Assembly (NCBI GenBank): GCA_947492185.1
Contig: CANLMR010000001.1
Location: 186,001 to 250,000 of the forward strand
Direction of reading: 5' to 3'
Source: an uncultured Tenacibaculum sp.
GTDB lineage: Bacteria > Bacteroidota > Bacteroidia > Flavobacteriales > Flavobacteriaceae
Length of the DNA: 64,000 nt
Shown here: positions 8,300-19,631 of the stretch, piece after piece
Numbering within the stretch: the first letter of the stretch is position 1
Layout of the letters: every line of letters starts with the position of its first letter
The notes under the pieces: generated by a model
The model's input: the letters and a program-made list of their open reading frames with translations, nothing else
Told to the model about the DNA's origin: nothing
Database searches by the model: none
Translations under genes and position numbers: made by a program

Positions 8300-9295
8300 T
8301 TATTCTTTAATTTTCATTGATTTACCAATAGCCTCTAATTCAAAAATAAAATCTCTTTTATTAACTGAAGGTGCATATGTAAATCCTTCAAACACTACTA
8401 ACCTATTATTCTTTTTATCAATTACCGTATAGTTTAAAAACGGGCCTGCCATAAAATCATTTTTTACTTCCCATTTACCTCTCGTTTCATACGCTTTCTT
8501 GTTATCAATTTGAGTTTCATAAGTAAATGGCGCATACGCCTTTTCTGTAATCATATACATTCCTTCTCTACTTCCAGGTATAAACTTTTCTCCTATACTA
8601 TCCCTTACTTTAGTAATATTATCTGCAACTGATTCTTCGTTTTTCAATGGTACACTATATATTAAAATATTATTGGTTCCATCTCCTCTTGCAATTCCAC
8701 TTTGCAAATGCTGACGCATCCATAAAAAATTATTTAATGTGTCTTGAACTATACGATATCTTTTTGGAATTGTAATATCTAAACCTAAATTTTTAATTGT
8801 AGAAAGTTGTGTATGGTCTATTCTTTCTTTGTAAAAAATATTTTGAATAAATTTGACATCCTCATCTTTAAAAATTTGAATAATTTCCTTTCCTCTTGTT
8901 TGAATCAAGTTAATCATATCTTCCTGGTTTTTAGCAGTAGCAACTACTATTACTTGAGGAGCAGCATATTTATTTTTTACAATAGAGATTCCTGCTGAGT
9001 CTGCTTTTTGAAATAATAAAACAGCTTTATTATTTCTGATAAAAGAACTAAAACCTGAAGGGTCTATTTGTGAAACAGATAGTAACGTTTCTGGCTGTGG
9101 CAATCCAACTTGGTGCTCTCCAAATACTTTTCGGATTTCATCACCTGATTTTGACAACCAATCTGTTCCTTTCATAACAACAAGGATTCTGTTTGTGTTT
9201 CCTGTTGAAGAAGGAAGTGTAATTTCTCCTTTTTTCCCTCCACCGCAACTTACTATAAAAAGAGTTATTACTAGTATTACTATAATTTTTTTCAT
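8300..9295 (-). CDS. DUF4837 family lipoprotein
   Basis: 331 residues with a lipoprotein signal (lipobox IVSC, Cys17) followed by a glycine run. The block after the signal (SSTGNTNRILVVM, then GDEIRKVFG) and the motif GIARGDGTNNILIYS near residue 200 mark the Bacteroidota family DUF4837, whose function is unknown. It lies 47 nt after the MltD-type transglycosylase gene on the same strand, so the two may be transcribed together and share a cell-wall context; that is inference. A good terminator follows. Confidence 0.88.
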   Translation of the reverse strand: MKKIIVILVITLFIVSCGGGKKGEITLPSSTGNTNRILVVMKGTDWLSKSGDEIRKVFGEHQVGLPQPETLLSVSQIDPSGFSSFIRNNKAVLLFQKADSAGISIVKNKYAAPQVIVVATAKNQEDMINLIQTRGKEIIQIFKDEDVKFIQNIFYKERIDHTQLSTIKNLGLDITIPKRYRIVQDTLNNFLWMRQHLQSGIARGDGTNNILIYSVPLKNEESVADNITKVRDSIGEKFIPGSREGMYMITEKAYAPFTYETQIDNKKAYETRGKWEVKNDFMAGPFLNYTVIDKKNNRLVVFEGFTYAPSVNKRDFIFELEAIGKSMKIKE

Positions 9296-9342
9296 GGTAG
9301 TGTTTTGTTTGATTACTTTACAAGTAACAAAAATTATTCCAT

Positions 9343-10686
9343 TTACATCCTACGAGGATAAATATATAGGCGTTGGCCTATTTTTAGGCTTGTTCCTCGC
9401 ATATTATTCCATCGTTTAATGTCTTTTACTTTTACTCCAAATCTACGAGCAATTTTACCTAAATAATCTCCAGAGCGTACTTTGTAACGAATTCTTTTAT
9501 CCATTTCAAAATACTTTGGTAAAGGCTTTTCTCGTAATGAATCTTCGGCGGCTGCCAAAGCATAAATTTCACGCTCATTGTCAAGAAAATCTATTACTTT
9601 ATTTCGCGGTAAACGAACGGTAAATTTCTTTTTCTTAACGTAAGGAATGATATTAATTTTATATTCTGGATTCAAAAAAGAAAGCATTTCTTCATCAACT
9701 CCAATTTTCTCTGTAATCTGATCAAAAGTTATCGTTCTTTTTACCTGAACTGTATCAGTTTGAAAATTATAAATTTTTGGAGCTTCAGGAAAGATTCCTA
9801 ATTCTTCGTTGTTTTCAAATATGTACATTGTTGCGTAAAAAGCTGGAACATAACCAGCTGTTTCCCTAGGTAAAAACGGACGTATATTCCAATAATTTCT
9901 ATAACCTCCTGATCGTTTTATTGCTTTTAAAACATTTCCTGGACCTGAATTATATGCCGCTAAAGCTAAATCCCAATCGTTAAAAAGATTGTTTAGATAG
10001 CTTAAATACTTACATGCTGCTATTGTGGACTTAACAGGACTTTGTCTTTCATCAACATATGAGTTTACAGCTAATTTAAACTGTTTTCCTGTTCCATACA
10101 TAAACTGCCATAAACCAGTTGCTCCTACTCTAGATTTTGCTCTAGGACGTAGCGCAGATTCCACAATTGCCAGATATTTCATTTCAAGTGGAATATCATA
10201 CTGGTCTAGATATTGTTCAAATAAAGGAAAAAAATATTTTGCTCTTGCCATTAAAGCTGGGTAATACTTTTTTCTGTGCTTTATATAGCTATTAATTACT
10301 TTTTCTAAAGCTGGATTAAAAGCCAAGTTAAAAGGCGTAGACGAGTTAATCTCAGCCAACCTAGCTTTTAATAATTCTGGAGTAACAATTTGAGTAGTTG
10401 TTCCAGTAATATCTTTATCATTTAAGACATATTCGAAACTATCGAAAAGAGGTGAATTGAATTTACCATCAATTAAAAGGCTATCTATTCTCTTTAAATC
10501 ATCATCAGTATATTTTGTAAGCTGTTGCTTGGCTACAGGAACTGTATTAGTACCTAAATCTGTAACTGATTCGATTTTTTTAGCCGTTTCTCTTATTTCG
10601 TTTGCTCGCTGGATAGAATCTTTAGGGACTCCTTGAGCAAACAGATTAGCAATACTAAATAGGCTTAAGACAAAGAACTTTTTCAT
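9343..10686 (-). CDS. mltD: Membrane-bound lytic murein transglycosylase D type, with LysM
   Basis: A 447-residue exported enzyme that cleaves peptidoglycan glycan strands, forming 1,6-anhydromuramic ends. A signal peptide spans residues 1-18. The lysozyme-like SLT domain covers about 140-290 with catalytic Glu176 in VESALRP and the following GLWQFM and AYNSGPGNV motifs. One LysM domain at about 397-447 binds peptidoglycan; E. coli MltD has two. It lies 16 nt after exonuclease III, probably at the end of the scoA-scoB-xth transcription unit. Confidence 0.9.
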   Translation of the reverse strand: MKKFFVLSLFSIANLFAQGVPKDSIQRANEIRETAKKIESVTDLGTNTVPVAKQQLTKYTDDDLKRIDSLLIDGKFNSPLFDSFEYVLNDKDITGTTTQIVTPELLKARLAEINSSTPFNLAFNPALEKVINSYIKHRKKYYPALMARAKYFFPLFEQYLDQYDIPLEMKYLAIVESALRPRAKSRVGATGLWQFMYGTGKQFKLAVNSYVDERQSPVKSTIAACKYLSYLNNLFNDWDLALAAYNSGPGNVLKAIKRSGGYRNYWNIRPFLPRETAGYVPAFYATMYIFENNEELGIFPEAPKIYNFQTDTVQVKRTITFDQITEKIGVDEEMLSFLNPEYKINIIPYVKKKKFTVRLPRNKVIDFLDNEREIYALAAAEDSLREKPLPKYFEMDKRIRYKVRSGDYLGKIARRFGVKVKDIKRWNNMRGTSLKIGQRLYIYPRRM

Positions 10687-10702
10687 TAAAATTTATTAGT
10701 AA

Positions 10703-11464
10703 CTAAAATTTAAATTCAACAGCAACTGGACAATGATCTGAATGTTTTGCTTCTGGTAAAATATAGGCCCTAGAAATTTTATCTTGTAAAGGCTCTGTAA
10801 CCATACAATAATCTAAACGCCAACCTTTATTATTAGCTCTAGCATTCGCTCTGTAGCTCCACCATGAATATTCTTGTCTGTCAGGGTTTTTAAATCTAAA
10901 GCTGTCTATAAAACCGCTATCTATAAACCTACCTAACCATTCTCTTTCTTCAGGAAGGAAGCCAGAAACTCCTTTCATTTTAGGATTATGAATATCAATT
11001 TCTTCATGACAAATATTATAATCTCCGCAAATCACAAGATTCGGAATTGTTTTCCTTAACTCAGTAGCATACTCTAGAATTTCGTCCATATAATTAAACT
11101 TATAGTCCAATCGAGCGCTATTTGTACCAGATGGTAAATACATGCTCATAATTGAAATTTCGTCGAAATCTACACGAAGGTTTCTACCTTCAAAATCCAT
11201 AGATTCAATCCCAGTTCCATATTCTACATGGTTTGGTTCTTTTTTACAGAATACAGCTACTGAAGAATACCCTTTTTTTTCTGCTGAAAACCAATAATGG
11301 AATGGGTATCCTGCTTTTTCAAATTCACTTACATCTAATTGTTCTTTATGTGCTTTTGTTTCTTGTATACAAATCACATCTGGACTAGCAGCTTGCAACC
11401 ATTCTATAAAACCCTTTTTTAAAGCTGCACGAATTCCGTTAACGTTATATGAGATTACTTTCAT
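10703..11464 (-). CDS. xth: Exodeoxyribonuclease III
   Basis: A 253-residue Mg-dependent AP endonuclease / 3'-5' exonuclease of the EEP fold used in base-excision repair. Visible motifs: SYNVNGIRAAL at the start with the metal-site Asn, IQETK (metal Glu near 36), GDYNICHEEID, WRLDY, and the terminal SDHCPV with the catalytic Asp-His pair. Length is normal. Its start codon overlaps the CoA-transferase B stop by one base (TAATG), so it is translationally linked to a metabolic operon that has no obvious functional tie. Confidence 0.95.
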   Translation of the reverse strand: MKVISYNVNGIRAALKKGFIEWLQAASPDVICIQETKAHKEQLDVSEFEKAGYPFHYWFSAEKKGYSSVAVFCKKEPNHVEYGTGIESMDFEGRNLRVDFDEISIMSMYLPSGTNSARLDYKFNYMDEILEYATELRKTIPNLVICGDYNICHEEIDIHNPKMKGVSGFLPEEREWLGRFIDSGFIDSFRFKNPDRQEYSWWSYRANARANNKGWRLDYCMVTEPLQDKISRAYILPEAKHSDHCPVAVEFKF

Positions 11465-12120
11465 TATATACTCATTTCAGGAATTTCACCATCAACTATT
11501 AAAGTTCCTTCTGTAGCGTTTTGAATCTCTTCAACAGAAACTCCAGGAGCTCTTTCTAATAAATGGAATTTATCTTCTTTGATTTCTAAAACAGCCAAAT
11601 TAGTTACTATTTTAGTCACACAACCCACACCTGTTAATGGTAAAGAACATTTCTTTAATAACTTTGACTCACCTCTTTTATTGGTGTGCATCATAGCTAC
11701 AATAATATTTTCAGCAGAAGCAACTAAATCCATTGCTCCTCCCATTCCTTTTACCATTTTACCAGGAATTTTCCAATTTGCAATATCTCCATTCTCTGCT
11801 ACTTCCATAGCTCCTAAAATGGTTAAATCAACATGTTTTCCACGAATCATAGAAAAACTAGTTGCAGAGTCAAAAAAACTTGCTCCAGGTAATGTAGTAA
11901 TAGTTTGTTTACCGGCATTAATGATATCTGCATCTTCTTCTCCTTCAAATGGGAAAGGCCCCATTCCTAACACTCCATTTTCACTTTGAAATTCTACTTC
12001 AATATCGTCTCTTACAAAGTTTGCTACTAAAGTTGGAATTCCAATTCCAAGATTTACGTAATAACCGTCTTTTACTTCTTTTGCGATTCTCTTCGCAATA
12101 CCATTTTTATCTAAAGCCAT
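11464..12120 (-). CDS. scoB: 3-oxoacid CoA-transferase subunit B
   Basis: A 218-residue beta subunit of succinyl-CoA:3-oxoacid CoA-transferase (or the close acetate/acetoacetate enzyme), which moves CoA between succinate and acetoacetate. The catalytic Glu lies in SENGVLG, followed by GPFPFEGEEDADIINAG, typical of class I CoA-transferases. The gene begins 2 nt after subunit A ends, and the two are expected to form an A2B2 tetramer. Sequence alone does not separate the succinyl- from the acetyl-dependent type. Confidence 0.93.
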   Translation of the reverse strand: MALDKNGIAKRIAKEVKDGYYVNLGIGIPTLVANFVRDDIEVEFQSENGVLGMGPFPFEGEEDADIINAGKQTITTLPGASFFDSATSFSMIRGKHVDLTILGAMEVAENGDIANWKIPGKMVKGMGGAMDLVASAENIIVAMMHTNKRGESKLLKKCSLPLTGVGCVTKIVTNLAVLEIKEDKFHLLERAPGVSVEEIQNATEGTLIVDGEIPEMSI

Positions 12121-12122
12121 GA

Positions 12123-12824
12123 TTAGTTTCTTTGTCTTACTGTGCGTTGTTCAATTCTCTTTTCATATTTTTCTCCTTGAAAAATACGTTGTACAAAAAT
12201 TCCTGGAATGTGAATTTGATTTGGATCTAACTCACCAACTGGAACTAATTCTTCTACTTCGGCAACAGTAATTTTTGCTGCTCCACACATATTAGGATTG
12301 AAATTTCTTGATGTTCCTTTGAAAATTAAATTTCCGGCAGCATCACCTTTCCAAGCCTTTACAAAACCAAAATCTGCTTTAAACGCAGGCTCTAAAACAT
12401 ACATTTTTCCGTCAAACTCTCTTGTTTCTTTACCTTCAGCTACTTCAGTTCCATAACCTGCAGGTGTATAAAAAGCAGGAAAACCAGCTTGAGCTGCTCT
12501 ACATTTTTCTGCTAACGTACCTTGAGGAGTTAACTCAACTTCTAATTCACCAGAAAGCATTTGACGTTCGAACTCGTCATTTTCTCCAACATAAGAAGAA
12601 ATCATCTTTTTTATTTGACGATTCTGTAATAATAATCCTAATCCAAAATCATCTACTCCGGCATTATTAGAAATACACGTTAGATTATTTACTCCCAATT
12701 TTACTAGTTCGTTAATCGCATTTTCAGGAATACCGCATAATCCAAAACCTCCAAGCATTAAAGTCATTCCACTTGAAACGCCTTCTAAAGCTTCTTGGAC
12801 ATTATTTACTTTTTTATTGATCAT
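12123..12824 (-). CDS. scoA: 3-oxoacid CoA-transferase subunit A
   Basis: A 233-residue alpha subunit partner of the gene 2 nt downstream. The opening block with [17 protein letters not shown] is the classic CoA-transferase A signature, and [15 protein letters not shown] and [13 protein letters not shown] follow in the usual order. It starts the run scoA-scoB-xth-mltD. The likely role is ketone-body or branched-chain amino-acid breakdown feeding the TCA cycle. The C-terminus has the expected family ending. Confidence 0.93.
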   Translation of the reverse strand: MINKKVNNVQEALEGVSSGMTLMLGGFGLCGIPENAINELVKLGVNNLTCISNNAGVDDFGLGLLLQNRQIKKMISSYVGENDEFERQMLSGELEVELTPQGTLAEKCRAAQAGFPAFYTPAGYGTEVAEGKETREFDGKMYVLEPAFKADFGFVKAWKGDAAGNLIFKGTSRNFNPNMCGAAKITVAEVEELVPVGELDPNQIHIPGIFVQRIFQGEKYEKRIEQRTVRQRN

Positions 12825-12862
12825 TTATTTAGTTGTTTGCTAAGTTTCTTTAGATTGTTTTA

Positions 12863-15163
12863 TTAGAAATCATCCTCTTCTTTTATTTCTTCTTTTTCTT
12901 CTCCTTCTTTAACCTCTTCTTTCTTTTCTTCGTGTTTAGCACAATCAATGTTTATGGAAAGATTTGCTGGTTTATCAAAAGCAGCCTTACTAATATTTAA
13001 TGATTTATCTGCATAACACTTTCTCATAAAGATTCCCCATGTAGGTAATGACATAGCAGCACCTTGTCCTTTATCTATTCCAGCAAAATGAATTGAACGA
13101 TCTTCACCACCTGTCCAGACACCTGTCATTAAATTAGGTACCATCCCCATAAACCAACCATCGGTATGATTTTGAGTTGTACCTGTTTTTCCTGCTATAG
13201 CATTACTAAATTTATAAGGATAGCCTGTAACATATTTTGGTCTATTGTATGTTGTTCTTAAACGTACACCTGAACCTGCTTGAGTAACTCCTTCCATTAA
13301 GTTTAAAATTACATAGGCAGATTCTTCATTTAACACCTCTTTAGTTTCTGGAACAAACGTATCTAGCACTGTTCCATTTTTGTCCTCAATTTGTGTAATA
13401 AACATCGGAGAAACTCTCATTCCTTTATTAGCGAAAGTAGAATACGCACTTGCCATTTCTAATAAAGTTAAATCAATAGCTCCTAATGCAATTGAAGGAT
13501 TAGCTTGAAACTCTGTTTCTACACCAGCGGATTTTGCTAATCTAGCTACATTTACGGGTGAAACTTCATCAATTAAACGTGCTGTTATTACATTAACTGA
13601 ACCTGCAAGAGCTTGTTTTAAAGTTAGCTCACCACCATATTTTTCTCCTGCATTTTTAGGCGTCCAATCATCTTCCATTCCATACTTTTCTTTTGGAATT
13701 GTATATGGCGTATTTGGAAATCTATCACAAGGTGATTTTTTCAATTGGTTAATAGCCGTTGCATATACAAATGGTTTGAAGGTAGATCCTACCTGACGCT
13801 TTTGCTGTTTAACTGCATCGTACTTAAAGTGTTTATTGTTAATTCCTCCAACCCAAGCTTTAATATGACCAGTTTGAGGTTCAATAGAAACTAAACCTGA
13901 ACGTAAGAAATGTTTATAATAACGAATAGAGTCGTATGGGCTCATTACTGTATCACGATCTCCTTTCCATGTAAAAACTCGCATGTCAGTTTTAGTTTGG
14001 AACGATTTTTCAATTTCTTTATCAGACTTACCAGCAGCTTTCATTCGCTTGTAACGATCTGAGTTTTTCTTAGCTCTTTCTAATATTTTTCTGATATCAC
14101 TTTTTTCAATATCATAAAAAGGAGCTGTTCTATTTCTTTTCTGTTCTTCAAAAAAGTATTTCTGAAGATTTGCCATATGCTCAGTTACTGCTTCTTCTGC
14201 ATAATTCTGCATTCTAGAATCTATGGTAACATAAATTTTAAGTCCATCTTTATAAATATCATAAAACTCTCCATCTGGTTTAGGATTATTTTTAGCCCAT
14301 CTTTTCATGAATTGCTTTAAATATTCTCTGAAATATGTTGCTAAACCATCACTATGACTCTCGGGAGTAAACTTTATTTTTAAAGGTAATTTTTGTAAAG
14401 AATCCTTTTGTTTCTCATTTATAAGTCCATTTTTTGCCATTTGAGAAAACACTACGTTTCTTCTGCCTAAAGATTTTTTTCTTGAAACTTTTCTATGGGG
14501 ATTATATTGACGTGGGTTTTTAAGCATCGCTACTAAAATAGCAGATTCTTGTAAGTCTAATTCTTTCGGCTCTTTTCCGAAATATATACGAGATGCTGAA
14601 CGAATACCTGTTGCATTAAATAAGAAACCTTGTGTATTTAAATACATAGTAATGATTTCTTGTTTTGTATATTGACGTTCAAGTTTAACAGCAACAACCC
14701 ATTCTTTAACTTTTTGTATTATCCTTTTAAACTTATTTTGTGCAGCTCTTTTAGTAAATAAGTTTTTAGCCAATTGTTGCGTAATAGTACTTGCTCCTCC
14801 TCCTGCTCCTAATTTTGCAACTGCTCTTGCTAAACCTCTAAAATCAATACCAGAGTGACTATAAAAGCGTTCATCTTCTGTTGCTACTAAAGCTTTAACT
14901 AAATTATCGGGTAAATCTTTAAATTGAATTGGCGTTCTATTAGCTTTTAAATAGTATTTACCTAATGTTTTCCCATCAGAAGAAATGATTTCGGTTGCCA
15001 AATCGTTTTTAGGGTTTTCCAGCTCTTCGAAAGTTGGTAATGTTCCAAATGCTCCCCAAGATGCTAATAAAAAAATAAAACAGATAGCAAATAAACCTCC
15101 TAAAATGATTCCCCAAAACCATTTTATATATTTTGTGAAATTCATAGTTTTCTTTTGTGTCAT
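12863..15163 (-). CDS. Class A penicillin-binding protein (PBP1A type)
   Basis: A 766-residue bifunctional peptidoglycan synthase. A membrane anchor lies at about 14-36. The glycosyltransferase 51 domain (about 60-240) has Glu96 in the motif EDERFYSH. The transpeptidase domain has SxxK at Ser460-Lys463, SVN at 522-524 and KTG at 659-661, all intact. The last 30 residues are a Glu/Lys-rich acidic tail. It begins 3 nt after gldH and belongs to the ricT-gldH-PBP run. An alternative start is Met7. Target of beta-lactams. Confidence 0.95.
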   Translation of the reverse strand: MTQKKTMNFTKYIKWFWGIILGGLFAICFIFLLASWGAFGTLPTFEELENPKNDLATEIISSDGKTLGKYYLKANRTPIQFKDLPDNLVKALVATEDERFYSHSGIDFRGLARAVAKLGAGGGASTITQQLAKNLFTKRAAQNKFKRIIQKVKEWVVAVKLERQYTKQEIITMYLNTQGFLFNATGIRSASRIYFGKEPKELDLQESAILVAMLKNPRQYNPHRKVSRKKSLGRRNVVFSQMAKNGLINEKQKDSLQKLPLKIKFTPESHSDGLATYFREYLKQFMKRWAKNNPKPDGEFYDIYKDGLKIYVTIDSRMQNYAEEAVTEHMANLQKYFFEEQKRNRTAPFYDIEKSDIRKILERAKKNSDRYKRMKAAGKSDKEIEKSFQTKTDMRVFTWKGDRDTVMSPYDSIRYYKHFLRSGLVSIEPQTGHIKAWVGGINNKHFKYDAVKQQKRQVGSTFKPFVYATAINQLKKSPCDRFPNTPYTIPKEKYGMEDDWTPKNAGEKYGGELTLKQALAGSVNVITARLIDEVSPVNVARLAKSAGVETEFQANPSIALGAIDLTLLEMASAYSTFANKGMRVSPMFITQIEDKNGTVLDTFVPETKEVLNEESAYVILNLMEGVTQAGSGVRLRTTYNRPKYVTGYPYKFSNAIAGKTGTTQNHTDGWFMGMVPNLMTGVWTGGEDRSIHFAGIDKGQGAAMSLPTWGIFMRKCYADKSLNISKAAFDKPANLSINIDCAKHEEKKEEVKEGEEKEEIKEEDDF

Positions 15164-15166
15164 TTT

Positions 15167-15667
15167 TTAATTTATTTTTTCTATTCTAAATCCAACATTT
15201 ACAATACCATCTAATTCATTGATTCCATTTACTTCACCACCTTTTCTCATAGCCTGAAAGATGTTTAAAGTGTATTTTCCTTGTATTGGAAATAGAATTT
15301 GTTCTTTATAAAATAGTTTACTCTCTTTTAATTCTGATAATCCTTTACCTAAAAAATTTCCGTTTTTATCGGCCATATCATACTCTAAAGTATCTATAAT
15401 TTTATATCCGTCTGGAAAACTCATTTTAGTTACCAGAAACAAATTACTATACTCGTAATTATTATTATTTCTAATATTAATAAACAGGTTTCTTTTTGCT
15501 AAAGTATCTGTTACTTCAAATTGATAGGAAATAGGTGTATTAATATCCCATTTATTATTATCAATTGAAGTATACTCATCATAAACCCTTTTGGAATCAC
15601 ACGAAACCAGTATTAATAAAAGTGCAGAAACTTTTAAAACTATACTATTGCTTATTTTTTTGAGCAT
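15167..15667 (-). CDS. gldH: Gliding motility lipoprotein GldH
   Basis: GldH is one of the Gld proteins essential for gliding motility in Flavobacterium johnsoniae. The 166-residue protein has a lipoprotein signal with lipobox LVSC (Cys23), then the conserved block W(D/N)xxxPxxF with DTLxKxNLFINIRNNNNYEYSN-like pattern and a C-terminal beta-rich part ending in NVGFRIEKIN. It overlaps the RicT gene upstream by 23 nt and lies 3 nt before PBP1A. This neighbourhood is conserved among gliding flavobacteria. Confidence 0.95.
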   Translation of the reverse strand: MLKKISNSIVLKVSALLLILVSCDSKRVYDEYTSIDNNKWDINTPISYQFEVTDTLAKRNLFINIRNNNNYEYSNLFLVTKMSFPDGYKIIDTLEYDMADKNGNFLGKGLSELKESKLFYKEQILFPIQGKYTLNIFQAMRKGGEVNGINELDGIVNVGFRIEKIN

Positions 15668-17060
15668 TATTATTGTTTCCAGAATTACGACGTTTATTTT
15701 TTCTTTGGTTGTTTGGTTTTTTGTTAGACGGAGAAGAATTTTGTTTTGGTGCTTGACCTTGTTTTTGATTTTGCTTGTTGTTATTCTTCTTGTTTTGATT
15801 TTGACCTGAAGGCTTATTTGATTTGTTGTTTTGTCCGCCTTGCTTAGGTGTATTCTTTTGATTTCCTTTTTTCGCTTTATTAGAAGGGTTATTTCCAGAT
15901 TTTTTTTGATTCGCGTTCTTCTTTCTATTGCGATTTCTATTCCTTCTTGGTTTTTTAGGAGTATCGAAACGTGTTAAACTATCTTGACCAACTACATTTT
16001 CAAAATCAACCTTAGTTTCTTCTTCTATTTCCGATTCGTAATCTTCAAGCGGTGAACCTAGCTCATCATTTTCATTCAATTCAATTATCTCAGTTACTTG
16101 TTCTAATGACAACTTATACCATTTGAATTTTTCTTCCTTGTAAGTATACCAAATCAGTTTTTTGAAGATATCCATCTTTACAAAAATGGCCTCTCCTTTT
16201 TCTGTTTTTAAAACTACGTCTTGCTTTGGAAAATGACTTAAAGCGTCTAAATAAGAATCCAATTCAAAATTTAAACAACATTTTAATTTACCACATTGAC
16301 CTGCAAGCTTTAATGGATTTAAGGAAAGTTGTTGATAACGAGCGGCAGCTGTATTTACTTTTCTGAAATCGGTTAACCAAGTAGAACAACATAATTCTCT
16401 ACCACATGACCCTATTCCTCCAAGACGTGCTGCTTCTTGTCGCATTCCAACTTGTTTCATTTCTACACGAATAGAAAACGCGCTTGCCAGGTCTCTAATT
16501 AATTGGCGAAAATCTACTCGATCATCTGCAGTATAATAAAAAGTAGCTTTGTTTCCATCTCCCTGAAATTCAACATCAGACAATTTCATTTTTAATCCAA
16601 GCCTGCTTATAATTTCTCTTCCTTTTCTTTGAGTTTCTAACTCTCTATCTCGGGCAGTATTCCATACATCAATATCTTTCTGAGAAGCTTTTCGATATAT
16701 TTTTTTAACATCCGGACTATCCAGTGCTATTTTTCTTTTTTTCATTTGCACTTTTACTAGTTCTCCTGCCAAAGAAACCACACCAATGTCATGACCTGGA
16801 TTTCCTTCTACAGCAACAACATCTCCCATAACTACGTTATGTTTTTTGTCTGTATTTTTATAAAAATGCTTTCTTCCGTTTTTAAAACGTACTTCGTATA
16901 TATTAAATTGAGCTTCACCTGTTGGTAAAGTCATATTCGATAACCAATCAAAAACGGCTAATTTATTTCCACTTCCACATGTTCCTGTTCCACAATTTCC
17001 ATTGCTTTTACAGCCTTTTGGAACGCCGTCTTTGTTAGTTGAGCAACTGCTACAACCCAT
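15645..17060 (-). CDS. RicT/PSP1 domain protein with Cys-rich N-terminus and long Asn/Lys/Gln-rich tail
   Basis: A 471-residue homologue of RicT (YaaT), which in Bacillus acts with RicA and RicF on an iron-sulfur-dependent RNA-maturation complex. An N-terminal patch has Cys at 3, 6, 17, 23 and 28. The PSP1 core (about 60-330) keeps the paired cysteines of GSCGRELCC and GQCGKLKCC. From about residue 365 to the end the protein is a low-complexity tail of Asn, Lys, Gln, Ser and Arg, strongly basic and probably disordered. The end of the tail is encoded over the gldH start (23-nt overlap). Confidence 0.88.
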   Translation of the reverse strand: MGCSSCSTNKDGVPKGCKSNGNCGTGTCGSGNKLAVFDWLSNMTLPTGEAQFNIYEVRFKNGRKHFYKNTDKKHNVVMGDVVAVEGNPGHDIGVVSLAGELVKVQMKKRKIALDSPDVKKIYRKASQKDIDVWNTARDRELETQRKGREIISRLGLKMKLSDVEFQGDGNKATFYYTADDRVDFRQLIRDLASAFSIRVEMKQVGMRQEAARLGGIGSCGRELCCSTWLTDFRKVNTAAARYQQLSLNPLKLAGQCGKLKCCLNFELDSYLDALSHFPKQDVVLKTEKGEAIFVKMDIFKKLIWYTYKEEKFKWYKLSLEQVTEIIELNENDELGSPLEDYESEIEEETKVDFENVVGQDSLTRFDTPKKPRRNRNRNRKKNANQKKSGNNPSNKAKKGNQKNTPKQGGQNNKSNKPSGQNQNKKNNNKQNQKQGQAPKQNSSPSNKKPNNQRKNKRRNSGNNNNAQKNKQ

Positions 17061-17229
17061 AATTTATATTATTTTAATAACTTCTTAAATCTGATGCTTA
17101 CTCAGTATCAAGAAATTAATTGTATTTGTTTGATTTATAGTTAGATAAAAAAAAGCGTTTTATTTTTTATCAATTCGTAAATATACTCATTCCTATGGAA
17201 TGTGAAAATCACTTTACTCATTGATATGC

Positions 17230-18075
17230 TTAGTTCCCTAAAAACAGTTTACAAATTGAAATAACATCATCTAAATCGGAAGGTAATTCTTCTTCTTCCC
17301 AAGGATGTTTTGCTCCAAATACATGATTAGCATTTTCAATAATATGTAATTCACCTTCAGGATTCCAAGAATGTAAATTTTTTGCTTCTCTTATAGATAT
17401 TGATGTGTCACCATCTCCATGAATAATGCAAAACGGAATTTTTAAATTCTCTACAGCTCGTTTTATAGTTAATCGTTCTTCATTTTTCTTGAAATCTTGA
17501 TAAAACTGATAAAAATGAGGCATTTGCTGTTTTGTTCTTCCATTCAACACATATTTTACACCATCTTTCTTCCATTGTTCTAAATCTCCAATTGTTGAAG
17601 AGCGAGCTCCAAAATTAGAAACACCACCAAGTGTAATTACGTTTTTGATTCTACTGTCTTCTTCGGCCTTTATACAAACAATTCCTCCTCCTCTACTATG
17701 ACCAATTAGTGAAATCGATTCTGTATTTATTTCATCTTTAAATTCATTATTTGTAACACACCAATCAATAACAAATTCTAAATCGTCCAGTTCTTTCGTA
17801 TAATTATTATTACCGAAAGCCTCTAAATCTGGAAAGTCTATTGGTTCTTCAACAGTTCCTCCATTATGCGAAAAATTGAATTTTACAAAAAAGACTTCTT
17901 CTGCAAATACTTCTGCCATTAAATCCCAAGCTCCCCAGTCTTTAAAACCTTTATATCCATGACAAAAAATAACTACTGGTTTTACTTGATTAGTTTCTTT
18001 AAAGAAAACATCCAATACAATTGGTTTATTGTGTTTTCCCTGAATAACTTTATTCTTAATTTTTTCCATAGACAT
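17230..18075 (-). CDS. Alpha/beta hydrolase
   Basis: A 281-residue cytoplasmic-looking alpha/beta hydrolase. The oxyanion region is FCHGYKGFKDWG (37-48), the nucleophile elbow GHSRGG has Ser127, an acid is likely in HGDGDTSI near 226, and the His in NANHVFG near 252. It resembles dienelactone-hydrolase or acyl-esterase types; the substrate cannot be read from sequence. No signal peptide is visible. Met3 could also be the start. It stands apart downstream of ricT and is transcribed away from gdhA's terminator. Confidence 0.85.
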   Translation of the reverse strand: MSMEKIKNKVIQGKHNKPIVLDVFFKETNQVKPVVIFCHGYKGFKDWGAWDLMAEVFAEEVFFVKFNFSHNGGTVEEPIDFPDLEAFGNNNYTKELDDLEFVIDWCVTNNEFKDEINTESISLIGHSRGGGIVCIKAEEDSRIKNVITLGGVSNFGARSSTIGDLEQWKKDGVKYVLNGRTKQQMPHFYQFYQDFKKNEERLTIKRAVENLKIPFCIIHGDGDTSISIREAKNLHSWNPEGELHIIENANHVFGAKHPWEEEELPSDLDDVISICKLFLGN

Positions 18076-18081
18076 AAAAAT

Positions 18082-18113
18082 AAAAAGCTCATCATTAATT
18101 GATGAGCTTTTTT
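18082..18113 (-). terminator. Intrinsic terminator after gdhA
   Basis: A 12-bp stem around a TTAAT loop with A/T runs on both sides, 22-53 nt past the gdhA stop on the minus strand. It is close to symmetric. Confidence 0.8.
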
Positions 18114-18134
18114 ATATTATTTGTAGAATATTGT

Positions 18135-19481
<1,347 letters not shown>

Positions 19482-19521
19482 TTAGTTATTCGAAAAATGT
19501 TTTTTTAATAAAAATAATGCA

Positions 19522-19556
19522 CAAATATAGTTAAATAACCAATTTAACGATTCAAA
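19522..19556 (-). promoter_or_regulatory. Promoter for gdhA
   Basis: On the minus strand TATATTTG (19522-19529) fits TAnnTTTG. A TTTG at 19553-19556 lies 23 nt upstream, slightly longer than ideal. The leader to the gdhA start would be about 38 nt. Confidence 0.6.
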
Positions 19557-19631
19557 AAAGTTCTTTTTTTGTTCAAACGAAAACGTTGTAGTAAAGAGGC
19601 AAAAGAAAAATGCTAATTCAGTAAAAAAACG

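Noticed and set aside
17144..17171. A/T palindrome GATAAAAAA/TTTTTTATC between ricT and the hydrolase gene
   Set aside because: Nearly all A/T with no GC core, likely by chance in this AT-rich DNA.
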